DNA from: an uncultured Kangiella sp.
GTDB lineage: Bacteria > Pseudomonadota > Gammaproteobacteria > Enterobacterales > DSM-103792
Assembly (NCBI GenBank): GCA_946481205.1
Contig: CAMLNB010000045.1
Location: 1 to 18,943, forward strand
Length of the DNA stretch: 18,943 nt
Direction of reading: 5' to 3'
Position numbers and translations under genes: made by a program. How positions within the stretch are numbered: the first letter of the stretch is position 1; each line of letters opens with the position of its first letter. This document shows, in pieces, positions 7,422-15,082 of the stretch. The notes beneath the pieces were generated by a model. That model was not told the origin of the DNA. It saw only the letters and a list, made by a program, of their open reading frames with translations, and did no database searches.

Positions 7422-10400
7422 TCAGGCACGCTGAATTACTGCTGCTGATGTACGTGTGAAGGGTCTTAAGAGCTGTTGGCCAAGCCAAGTCAGAGCGGAC
7501 ATCACAGCAAACGGAATCACCTCGATCAGTATCTCGGCAGATTTGATCAGCAGCAGCACCGTGGCGACCAAGAAGCCAAGCAAGGCACTGCTAAATTTGT
7601 CACGCGTGCGACCAAAACTTGGCATCAAATCATCAAGGCGTCGTCCAACTGACATCGACCGGCGGTACAGTGCACGGAGGCCGACCAGAGTGAACACTGT
7701 CTCGAATGCAATCAGCACAGCACTGATGACCACTCCGTAAGCATCACTACGGCGATGGAACTTGGCCGCTGCACGATCCGCTGCGATCTCGATGCTGTCA
7801 TAGAAGCTCGGGATCATCAGCAGGGTCAGGATGGTCGAGGTGATGGTGCCACCGATAATCGCCACCGCCAGCGGCTGGTAGAACTCGCCACCTTCACCGA
7901 CGCCAATCGCGACCGGCAACATGCCGGCGATCAGCGCGAACGTGGTCATCAGGATCGGCCGCAGACGAGCACGACCAGCTTCCATCAACGCTTCTTCCCG
8001 ATCCATGCCTTCCGCTTCCTTCTTGCGGGCGCAGTCGAGCAACAAAATCGCGTTCTTGGCGACCAGACCCATCAGCATGATGATGCCGATGAAGCTCATC
8101 AGGTTCAGGGTGTGACCGGTGCTGACCAGCGCCACGACCACGCCGATCAAACTCAGCGGCAAGCTCAGCATCACCGGAATCGGTGCCAGGAACGAGCCAA
8201 ACTGAATCACCAAGATGAAGTACATCAGCACGACACCCATGACCAGTGCGGTCAACATGGCGCCGAAGACTTCCTGCTGATCACGACCGGAACCGCGCAA
8301 CTCAATGCCGTAGCCAGTTGGGTAGTCAATGGCACGCGCCAGTTTCATCGCATCGCCAATCACTTCGCCTTCCGACCGGCCTTGCACGTTGGCCGTGACG
8401 GTTACCGCGCGTTTGCCATCGATGTGCGAGATCCGCGCCGGTGCTTTGTCCATCCGCACTTTCGCAATCTGTTCCAACGGCACCACGGTGTTGCTGCCAC
8501 CCGGCACCAGCGGCAAGCTTTCCAGCGAGGCGATGTTGCGACGATCATCGGGGTGTAGGCGCAGCGCGACATCGCGCGTTTCGCTGTTCGGGTCGACCCA
8601 GTCACCGACTTCGATACCGGCAAAGGCAACTCGCAGGGCTTGCGCCGCATCACCGGTCGAAATGCCGAGCGAGCTGGCCAGACCGCGGTCCAATTCGATT
8701 TGCAGTTCCGGCATCGGGTCCTGTTCGGCCAAACCGACATCGACAGCACCCGGCACTTTGCGCAGGTCGTCCATGAAGCCGTTGGTGATCTCCATCAAAC
8801 GACGTGAATCTTCACCGTAGAAGCTGATGCGAACCGGCTTGCCGCCACCGTTGTTGGTATCTTCCTGAACGGTGTATTCGGCGCCAACCAGACGTGCCAG
8901 TTTGCCACGCATATCAGCGGCAATGGCTGAGGCCGGACGCTCACGATCCGAAGACTTGCCAATATCGACATCGATGCGGCTATTGCCGGTGCGGATATCG
9001 CTGTAAGTTGATTTCACTTCCGGAATTTCGCGGAACAGCGTTGCCGCTTGTTCGGTTTTGACCTTGGCGTAATCCAGGCTGACCCCGGATGGCATCCGGA
9101 TATCGACGCTGAGCTGGCCATTGTCCGATGACGGCAGGAAGCTGGTGCCACCGAACTTGCTTTGCAGCGCCATCGCAACGACCAAGCTCAGCACGGCGAA
9201 GATTGCCATCCAGACGCGGTGCTTCAGCGCCCAGCTGATCACATAACCATAGCGGTCGGCCTGATGATCAAACCAGTTGTTGAAACGCTCCAACAGTTTC
9301 GAGAAACCTTTCTTCTCGCGATGCTGGTAGCCGATCGGGTCGCCCCAGTAGGCTGACATCATCGGGTCGAGCGAGAACGAGATAAACAAGCTGACCAACA
9401 CCGACGCGGCTACGGTCAAACCAAACGGCTTGAACCATTGGCCGGTCATGCCACCCATGAACGCCACCGGAATGAACACGGCGATGATCGAGAAGGTGGT
9501 CGCCGCGACGGCCAGACCGATTTCGCGGGTGCCTTCGCGCGCTGCCGTCATCCGGTCGGAACCGTTTTCCATGTGGCGGACAATGTTCTCCCGAACGACG
9601 ATCGCATCGTCGATTAGAACCCCGATGGCCAGCGACAGGCCGAGCAAGGTCATGAAGTTCAGTGTGAAGCCGCACAGCCAGACCGCAATGAACGCCGCCA
9701 ACACCGACGTCGGCAGTGCCAGCGCAGTGATCAGCGTCGAGCGCCAGGAATTCAGGAACACATAGACCACGAAAATGGTCAAGCCAGCGCCCAGAACCAG
9801 CGCTTCAATAACGTTATTCAGACTCTGTTCGGCCCATTCACCGCCATCGAAAGCGAGTTCCAGTTCGGTGCCGGCCGGCAGGCTTTTCCGGATGGTCTCC
9901 AGCTCGGTGCGTACCGCGTGCGAGACCGAAACGGTACTGGCATCGCGGGTACGGACGATGCTGATACCGACCGACGGCTTGCCATTGAACAAGGACACGC
10001 TGTTGTTCTCGGCGGTACCGTCTTTGACTTCAGCAACGTCACCGAGGCGGACTACTTCGTCACCGCTGCGCTTGATGACGATGCGCTCGAACTCTTCCGG
10101 TGACTCCAGTCGGCCAATCAAACGGATGCCGGTTTCGCTGAGCTCGCCTTTCAGGCGGCCCGCTGGTGCGGTCAGGTTCTGGTTGGACAGTGCGCGCTGC
10201 ACTTCCGCCACCGAGACGTTGTGCTCGCGCAGCTTGGCGCTGCGCAGCAACACCGACAGTTCGCGGCGCAGCGCACCGGAAACGTTGACGACGGCGACGC
10301 CATCAATGGCGCGGAACTGATCGGCGATTTCGTCTTCGGCCATCCGCGACAGTTCCAGATGGCTCTGGCTGCTCGATGACAGCGACATCGACATGATCGG

Positions 10401-10808
10401 CCAAGCATCCGGGTCGGCGCGCTGGATCACCGGCTCGCGCATTTCCACCGGCAACTTGTAGCGTACCGCCGAAATGGCGTTGCGGACTTCGTCGCTGGCT
10501 TCGATCAGGTTCTTGTTGAAATCGAACTGGATATTGAAGAAACCGCTGCCTTCGTTAGCCCAGGCGTTCATTTCGCGGACGCCGGGAATGCTGCGCATCG
10601 ATTTCTCGATCCGATCCAGCACTTCGCGCTCGACCGTTTCCGGCGATGCGCCCGGGTAGGGGATGCTGACGCGCAGCATCGGCGGTTGCACGTCTGGGCG
10701 TTCGTTGACGCGCAATTTGCCCAGGGCCATCCAGCCCAGAGCGACCAGCGCGATCGTCACGACAATGGTGACGACCGGCCGTTTGATACTGAAATCTGAC
10801 AGAAACAT
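7422..10808 (-). CDS. RND efflux transporter with extended membrane-spanning C-terminus
   Basis: A 1128-residue RND permease of the hydrophobe/amphiphile efflux type. The start ATG at 10808 has GGAG about 9 bases upstream. It opens with FSIKRPVVTI and TM1. The proton-relay residues are present: D400-D401 in VLIDDAIVVRENIVRHME and K918 in LVAKNAILLLDCARK. The core ends at about residue 1002 (MIPSFYDSI), where most family members finish soon after. This one goes on for about 125 residues, with a hydrophobic segment near 1024-1046, a basic loop, and one or two more near 1073-1108. The added part contains no domain I recognise. The gene follows its adaptor gene after 60 bases and should form one operon with it. 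It differs clearly from the pump at 4249-7320, so the two are not a recent duplication. Confidence 0.94.
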   Translation of the reverse strand: MFLSDFSIKRPVVTIVVTIALVALGWMALGKLRVNERPDVQPPMLRVSIPYPGASPETVEREVLDRIEKSMRSIPGVREMNAWANEGSGFFNIQFDFNKNLIEASDEVRNAISAVRYKLPVEMREPVIQRADPDAWPIMSMSLSSSSQSHLELSRMAEDEIADQFRAIDGVAVVNVSGALRRELSVLLRSAKLREHNVSVAEVQRALSNQNLTAPAGRLKGELSETGIRLIGRLESPEEFERIVIKRSGDEVVRLGDVAEVKDGTAENNSVSLFNGKPSVGISIVRTRDASTVSVSHAVRTELETIRKSLPAGTELELAFDGGEWAEQSLNNVIEALVLGAGLTIFVVYVFLNSWRSTLITALALPTSVLAAFIAVWLCGFTLNFMTLLGLSLAIGVLIDDAIVVRENIVRHMENGSDRMTAAREGTREIGLAVAATTFSIIAVFIPVAFMGGMTGQWFKPFGLTVAASVLVSLFISFSLDPMMSAYWGDPIGYQHREKKGFSKLLERFNNWFDHQADRYGYVISWALKHRVWMAIFAVLSLVVAMALQSKFGGTSFLPSSDNGQLSVDIRMPSGVSLDYAKVKTEQAATLFREIPEVKSTYSDIRTGNSRIDVDIGKSSDRERPASAIAADMRGKLARLVGAEYTVQEDTNNGGGKPVRISFYGEDSRRLMEITNGFMDDLRKVPGAVDVGLAEQDPMPELQIELDRGLASSLGISTGDAAQALRVAFAGIEVGDWVDPNSETRDVALRLHPDDRRNIASLESLPLVPGGSNTVVPLEQIAKVRMDKAPARISHIDGKRAVTVTANVQGRSEGEVIGDAMKLARAIDYPTGYGIELRGSGRDQQEVFGAMLTALVMGVVLMYFILVIQFGSFLAPIPVMLSLPLSLIGVVVALVSTGHTLNLMSFIGIIMLMGLVAKNAILLLDCARKKEAEGMDREEALMEAGRARLRPILMTTFALIAGMLPVAIGVGEGGEFYQPLAVAIIGGTITSTILTLLMIPSFYDSIEIAADRAAAKFHRRSDAYGVVISAVLIAFETVFTLVGLRALYRRSMSVGRRLDDLMPSFGRTRDKFSSALLGFLVATVLLLIKSAEILIEVIPFAVMSALTWLGQQLLRPFTRTSAAVIQRA

Positions 10809-10868
10809 GGAGTCTGCTCCGGTGCGACAGTGGGGCGCTTATCAGTTCGTGGTTTCGTTGGCGATGGT

Positions 10869-11996
10869 TTAATTCGCCGTCGCCACGACTGCGGTATCCA
10901 GCGTGACGCTGGCGCCGTCTTTCAACTGACTGTGCGGATGGCGCAATACCTGCTCACCTGCCTGCACGCCGGCCTTGACTTCAAAACTGCCTTCGCGAAT
11001 ATCGCGGGCACCGATTTGCACTTCGATTTTGTTCAGCGTGTTGTCTTTGACGCGCCAAACGTAGCTGTGATCGCCCTGACGCACCAACGACGACTCCGGC
11101 ACCATCAACGCGGTGCGGCTTTCGGTTTGCACGCGGCCTTCGGCGAACAAGCCAGCGACCAGCGGCACATTGCCGGTCTGGATGCGAACGGCCACTTCAA
11201 CCTGACGGGTAATGCTGTTGGCCATCGGGCTGACACGCTCGACCGCGCCTTCAAAGGCGTTGTCGTAACCATTGATGCGGAACCGGACCGGGTTGCCGAC
11301 TTTGACGTCATTGATTTGTTCGGCGGCGATCAAACCTTCAAAGCGGATGCTGCTCGGGTCGATCACTTTCAGCAATGCTTTGCCGACCTGTGCGGTGTCG
11401 CCGTTGGACACGGCGCGCTCACTGATAATGCCGGCAAACGGCGCCCGCACTTCGGTTTTTTCCATTTGCTGACGCGACTGCACCACGCGCGCTTTCGCTG
11501 CGGCCAGATCGCTCTGGGCGTTGTTGCGGCGGATCTCGGCGTCTTCCAGATTCTGGGTCGACACGGCGCCAGTTGACGACAACGTCTTCAAGCGCTCGAA
11601 CTGGCGTTGGGCTTGGTCAAAGGCTTGCTGAGCGGCGCGCTCGGCTTCTTCGGAGGAGGCGAGATTTTCCCGCAGATAGGTGTCATCGAGCCGGACCAGC
11701 AGATCGCCCTTCTGGACCTTGTCACCATTGTGCTTCAGCACCTGCAGCACAATCGCCGACACTTCGGCGCGCAGATCGGCTTGTTTTTCCGGTTGCAGCG
11801 AGCCGGAGATCACCGGGCCGCTGCCCAGTTCACCGGCGCCTAGTGCGACCAGGTCGGCGCTGGCCAGTAGCAGCGGTTGGGCGGCCACTTCGGCGGTGGC
11901 TTCAGCAGCAGGTTGACCGCAACCGGCAAGACCGGCCAGACCGAGCACTACGCTAGCGGCCAATACAGTGCGGTACAGCTGGGTTCGACGCATCAT
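10869..11996 (-). CDS. RND efflux adaptor lipoprotein (membrane fusion protein)
   Basis: A 375-residue HlyD/AcrA-family adaptor. Its N-terminus is a lipoprotein signal with lipobox LAGC (Cys26), so it should be lipid-anchored, unlike the adaptor at 3132. Then come a first lipoyl half (AEVSAIVLQVLKHNGDKVQKG), a long Gln/Glu/Ala-rich coiled-coil hairpin at about residues 95-170, the second lipoyl half (TEVRAPFAGIISERAVSNG), a beta-barrel and a membrane-proximal domain ending near LKDGASVTL. I chose the ATG at 11996 because GGGGA lies about 9 bases upstream. In-frame ATGs at 12005 and 11993 are possible, and the frame stays open to 12197 without family features. The RND transporter lies directly downstream in the same operon. 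Confidence 0.9.
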   Translation of the reverse strand: MMRRTQLYRTVLAASVVLGLAGLAGCGQPAAEATAEVAAQPLLLASADLVALGAGELGSGPVISGSLQPEKQADLRAEVSAIVLQVLKHNGDKVQKGDLLVRLDDTYLRENLASSEEAERAAQQAFDQAQRQFERLKTLSSTGAVSTQNLEDAEIRRNNAQSDLAAAKARVVQSRQQMEKTEVRAPFAGIISERAVSNGDTAQVGKALLKVIDPSSIRFEGLIAAEQINDVKVGNPVRFRINGYDNAFEGAVERVSPMANSITRQVEVAVRIQTGNVPLVAGLFAEGRVQTESRTALMVPESSLVRQGDHSYVWRVKDNTLNKIEVQIGARDIREGSFEVKAGVQAGEQVLRHPHSQLKDGASVTLDTAVVATAN

Positions 11997-12242
11997 GGTG
12001 GGCATCCCCGTCAGAAAATGAAAGCAGAATCCTTTTTTGGATGGCGCCATTGTCGGCGGCCAGCCATTACGACGTTCGCGGCAAACGTATCTGATTGTTA
12101 ATGCCGGGAACTTTGTCGGGTTATCGGCCCGTCCATCCGGAGGCTTTCGCCGGGTTTGGTCAGTGTCGACCCGGTGTCGCAGGCTCACCAGTGCCAAAAG
12201 TCAGGCAGACAGCAAAGGCCGGGCTTTGTACGGGGTAAAACC

Positions 12243-12271
12243 TTCATCCGGGCAGGGGCTTCCGCTATACT
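12243..12271 (+). promoter_or_regulatory. Putative sigma-70 promoter of the cytochrome c5-like gene
   Basis: TTCATC (12243-12248) and TATACT (12266-12271) are separated by 17 bases. The -10 matches five of six consensus bases and the -35 three of six. Transcription would start near 12278, leaving a 5' leader of about 50 bases. Confidence 0.5.
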
Positions 12272-12283
12272 TCGCCGCCGTTA

Positions 12284-12301
12284 CCCCAGCCGGTGCTGGG
12301 G
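12284..12301 (+). other. Hairpin in the cytochrome 5' leader
   Basis: CCCCAGC (12284-12290) and GCTGGGG (12295-12301) pair perfectly around CGGT, about 25 bases before the start codon and just after the likely transcription start. There is no T-run. It may stabilise the 5' end of the mRNA. A regulatory role is only inference. Confidence 0.45.
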
Positions 12302-12327
12302 ACTCCTGTTCTGATAGAGGTTGGGCA

Positions 12328-12774
12328 ATGAATTTGCTGCGCCAGATGGCAGTCGCTGCGGCGGCTGCAGTGCTGATTGGGGTTTCTTTCCAGGCTGCCA
12401 CCGCGGGCCAGGACAGCAAGAGCTGGCGCTCCGAAGCGTCCCAGCGCGAGCGTACCGCGCCGGTTGGCAAAGTGTATGTCGAAGGCGATGACATCCCGAA
12501 CCCGGCCCCGGCCGTGGTGGCCAGCACCGGTCCGCGCACCGGTGAGCAGGTCTACAACACGGCTTGTGCCGCCTGCCATGGTGCTGGTGTTGCGGGTGCG
12601 CCGAAGCTGGGCGACAAAGCCGCTTGGGCGCCGCGCATCAAGACGGGCAATGACGCATTGTGGGCCAGCCTGACCAATGGCAAGAACGCCATGCCGCCGA
12701 AAGGCATGTGCATGGACTGCTCGGAAGACGAGCTGAAAGCCGTGCTGGCGTATGTGGTCGACGCTTCGAAATAA
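12328..12774 (+). CDS. Cytochrome c5-like periplasmic c-type cytochrome
   Basis: A 148-residue exported monohaem cytochrome for periplasmic electron transfer. The ATG at 12328 begins a signal peptide (hydrophobic core about 8-20, cut near QAATA). A purine-rich GAGG lies about 8 bases upstream. Haem attachment is CAACH at residues 80-84, with the likely axial ligand M122 in AMPPKG. Two further Cys, C128 and C131 (GMCMDC), match the disulfide typical of the cytochrome c5 family. A Pro/Ala-rich spacer (about 27-68) precedes the haem domain. The next gene encodes a related lipoprotein cytochrome, and a terminator separates the two. The partner reductase or oxidase is not evident in the window. 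Confidence 0.9.
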   Translation: MNLLRQMAVAAAAAVLIGVSFQAATAGQDSKSWRSEASQRERTAPVGKVYVEGDDIPNPAPAVVASTGPRTGEQVYNTACAACHGAGVAGAPKLGDKAAWAPRIKTGNDALWASLTNGKNAMPPKGMCMDCSEDELKAVLAYVVDASK

Positions 12775-12790
12775 GCGATCGAACCGACGA

Positions 12791-12815
12791 AAAGGGCTGC
12801 CTGGCAGCCCTTTTT
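12791..12815 (+). terminator. Rho-independent terminator between the two cytochrome genes
   Basis: GGGCTGC (12794-12800) pairs with GCAGCCC (12804-12810), with a 3-base loop and TTTTT after it (12811-12815). It lies 17 bases past the first cytochrome stop codon and only 35 bases before the second cytochrome start. Confidence 0.85.
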
Positions 12816-12849
12816 GCTTTCTGGCCTGAGCAAAGCGGCGGGAGGACGG

Positions 12850-13347
12850 ATGTTGCGGAGTTTGAACGGTCAGACGTGGCTTGTTGCCGTGTTCGCTGGC
12901 GTGCTGCTGGTTGGCTGCGCTGAGCCGGCGGACCAATCGCCCACCAACGCCAACCCGACCGCCACGGTTGCGATGACCGCGGCCGAGGTCACAACCAACA
13001 CGACAGCCGTCAAGACCGCGCCGCGTAGCGCCGAGGCCATCGTCAACCAGTACTGTGCCGTCTGCCATGCCCGTGGCTTGTATAACGCGCCGAAAATCGG
13101 TGACGCCGTGGCCTGGCAGGCCAAGCTGGCCGAAGGGCGCGACCATCTCTGGCAGGTGGTTTTGCACGGCGAAAAAGCGATGCCGCCGCGCGGCAACTGC
13201 CATGACTGCAGCGATGCCGAGCTGAGGGCGGCGATGGACTATTTGCTTGGGTCGGCGCTGCCGGCCGAATCCGAAACCGAACCCAAGCCCGACACCGGCG
13301 TAGAAACCGTCAGCCAGCCCGAGCCTGCAACCGACCCCAGCCGCTGA
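12850..13347 (+). CDS. Cytochrome c5-like lipoprotein
   Basis: A 165-residue lipoprotein cytochrome. GGAGG lies 4 bases before the ATG. A lipobox LVGC places the lipidated Cys at residue 23, and Ala at the next position would favour the outer membrane under E. coli sorting rules. A Thr/Ala-rich linker (about 28-58) precedes the haem domain. Haem attachment is CAVCH at 69-73, the likely axial Met is M111 (AMPPRG), and C117/C120 (NCHDC) form the c5-type pair. An acidic, Pro-rich tail covers about 136-165. The haem domain closely parallels that of the upstream gene (NAPKIGD/GAPKLGD, AMPPRG/AMPPKG), which suggests paralogs from a local duplication. The terminator just upstream leaves no room for a normal promoter in the spacer, so expression probably depends on read-through or a promoter inside the first cytochrome gene. 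Confidence 0.9.
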   Translation: MLRSLNGQTWLVAVFAGVLLVGCAEPADQSPTNANPTATVAMTAAEVTTNTTAVKTAPRSAEAIVNQYCAVCHARGLYNAPKIGDAVAWQAKLAEGRDHLWQVVLHGEKAMPPRGNCHDCSDAELRAAMDYLLGSALPAESETEPKPDTGVETVSQPEPATDPSR

Positions 13348-13373
13348 ACGAGCCGCCGCGCTACAAAGCGCAG

Positions 13374-13403
13374 ACTGTTCAGCGCCGCCGAGCTGGGTAT
13401 ACT
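13374..13403 (+). promoter_or_regulatory. Possible promoter of the membrane-bound AraC-type gene
   Basis: TATACT at 13398-13403 is a good -10 match 40 bases before the start codon. A -35 element is poor (TGTTCA at 13375-13380, 17-base spacer), which would suit an activator-dependent or weak promoter. Confidence 0.35.
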
Positions 13404-13442
13404 CGGCCGTAATGGACCAACGGGATACCGGTCACGCATTAC

Positions 13443-14864
13443 ATGGACAGTCAGTTCGCCAGCCCACCGTTACGGCATTTCCGACGACGACAGCTCTGGT
13501 TCTGGTCGCTGCCACTGGCGCTCGTGCTGGTAGTGCTATTGGTGCTGCCGTGGCTGCCGCCGCTGCTGGCCGGCCATCTACTGCTGGCTGATGCCAAAGC
13601 CGCCGTGCTGGTCTTGATTGCCAGCGGTCTGGCCTACCGGGCTTGGCGGGCCCGGCCCGGATCACAGCGCTTCTTCTTGACCGGTTTAGCCATTGGCATT
13701 GGCTGCTGGGCGCTCGGCTGGGTCATATTCAGTATCGAGCTCTGGTACGGCCGGGCGATCGGCATCGATCTGGTCGAAGAAGCGTTGCATGGCATCTGCT
13801 TCCTCATTCTGGTCTGGACGCTGGATCGGTTGGAGAACCGGCCGCCGCGCGGTTTTGCCCCGCTGTTCGTGCTGGCGATGTTCGGTTATCTGGTGCTGTT
13901 GCCGGCGCTGGTCGCGCGCAACGAGTACGACAACTGGGCGCCGACCTTCCTGTTTTTCCTGTTCCTCGACATGTATGTCGCGCTGCGCTGTTACCTGCTG
14001 GCGCTGCGAACCGGCTCGCCGCATCTTGCTCGCCATTTGCGCACGACCGCGTGGGCATTCAGCTGGGCGCTGTTAATCAACGCACTGGATTGGGCGCTGT
14101 TTGCCGATGTTTATCGGCCGCAGCCGGAACACTGGTGGTCGGCTTTGGCCTTGCTGGCATTTTTGCCGCTGCTGAAGTTGGCCAGCCCCGGTCGCTGGCG
14201 GGAAGCGCGTCGGCCGCTGCACTGTCCGGTCTGGTTGCGTGGCCTGCTGCATCCGCTGACCCCCTTTCTTTTGCTGGCGCTGTTCCCGCTGTTCATTCAC
14301 CTGATCGGTTACGGTGCCGGCGTGTTGCTTGAGCACAGCCGAACCGCCCGCGATTTGTACTTGGTCGCCTGGTTACTGCTGATCGGTGCGACGCTGGCCC
14401 GGCACCTGGTTCAGCAACAGCGCACGGTCGTGATACCGGCACGCGCGATGCAGGCAGTGGCGCCGGCCTTACCGCCGCCGCCACTGCCCCAGCTCAGTGA
14501 TCGGCAGGATCCTTTCCTGCAGAAACTGGATCAGGTGTTGGCCGATCGATTTGCCGAGCTGGAGCTCGACTTGAGCCAGCTGGCCGATGCCATGGCCATG
14601 AGTCCACGCCAATTGCAGCGCCGACTGAAGGCGGCGGCCGATATCAGCCCGGCCGATTACCTGCGTCGTTACCGGCTGCAACGGGCGGCCAACCTGTTGG
14701 CTGAAGACAACAAAGTCGCTTGGGTCGCCCAGGCTGTCGGTTTTGCCCACCACAGCCATTTCGGTCGCTGCTTCAAGCAACAATATGGATTAACCCCCGG
14801 CGAATACCAACAACGCTGCCGTAGCCAAGTTGTTGCCGGCGACAACGCCAACGCCGTCACCTAG
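13443..14864 (+). CDS. Multi-pass membrane protein fused to an AraC-family DNA-binding domain
   Basis: A 473-residue protein in two parts. Residues 1 to about 325 are very hydrophobic and hold roughly eight to ten membrane segments (for example about 20-43, 77-101, 137-157, 198-224, 273-298 and 307-325). A Pro-rich linker (LPPPPLPQ) follows near 340-350. Residues about 356-456 form an AraC/XylS helix-turn-helix pair: LSQLADAMAMSPRQLQRRLK is the first motif region, and VAWVAQAVGFAHHSHFGRCFKQQYGLTPGEYQ carries the family's second motif and C-terminal signature. It is likely a transcription regulator tethered to the inner membrane that senses a membrane or periplasmic signal. The signal and targets are unknown. 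No clear ribosome binding site precedes the ATG. It stands alone between the cytochromes and the convergent NADH dehydrogenase gene. Confidence 0.88.
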   Translation: MDSQFASPPLRHFRRRQLWFWSLPLALVLVVLLVLPWLPPLLAGHLLLADAKAAVLVLIASGLAYRAWRARPGSQRFFLTGLAIGIGCWALGWVIFSIELWYGRAIGIDLVEEALHGICFLILVWTLDRLENRPPRGFAPLFVLAMFGYLVLLPALVARNEYDNWAPTFLFFLFLDMYVALRCYLLALRTGSPHLARHLRTTAWAFSWALLINALDWALFADVYRPQPEHWWSALALLAFLPLLKLASPGRWREARRPLHCPVWLRGLLHPLTPFLLLALFPLFIHLIGYGAGVLLEHSRTARDLYLVAWLLLIGATLARHLVQQQRTVVIPARAMQAVAPALPPPPLPQLSDRQDPFLQKLDQVLADRFAELELDLSQLADAMAMSPRQLQRRLKAAADISPADYLRRYRLQRAANLLAEDNKVAWVAQAVGFAHHSHFGRCFKQQYGLTPGEYQQRCRSQVVAGDNANAVT

Positions 14865-15055
14865 GCGACAAGCGCTATTGCCAATACGCCACTGTCGTAC
14901 CTAGGCCAAGCGCTGTCGCGTCCAGGTCAGGACAAGCTCCAGCCAAGACGCTGCAATCACCCGGTCCAGCCGATCTTCAAGGTCGTGCCGGCTTTGTCCG
15001 TTTTGGACCAGACCTCGGGCGGGCGCATACGCGTGCTGTTTGGGGTTCCTCATGC

Positions 15056-15082
15056 AACCGGCGCTGCAACGCCGGTTTTTTT
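15056..15082 (+). terminator. Rho-independent terminator downstream of the AraC-type gene
   Basis: AACCGGCG (15056-15063) pairs with CGCCGGTT (15070-15077) around the loop CTGCAA, and a T-run reaches 15082. It acts on the plus strand only. Its T-run meets the stop codon of the convergent NADH dehydrogenase gene. It lies about 190 bases past the AraC-type stop codon, so the 3' leader is long. Confidence 0.85.

Larger units (their letters stand above)
12006..12327. other. Divergent intergenic region: efflux operon / cytochrome
   Basis: About 320 bases between the divergent adaptor and cytochrome genes, expected to hold both promoters. A likely plus-strand promoter lies at 12243-12271 and a 5'-UTR hairpin at 12284-12301; both are listed separately. 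I see no clear promoter or regulator operator for the minus-strand efflux operon, and no regulator gene of TetR or MarR type next to it. The open frames that cross this region lack ribosome binding sites and domains. Confidence 0.4.

Noticed and set aside
7755..8558. A 267-codon plus-strand open frame rich in His, Gln and Asp
   Set aside because: The composition is typical of an antisense shadow, and it lies inside the RND transporter gene.
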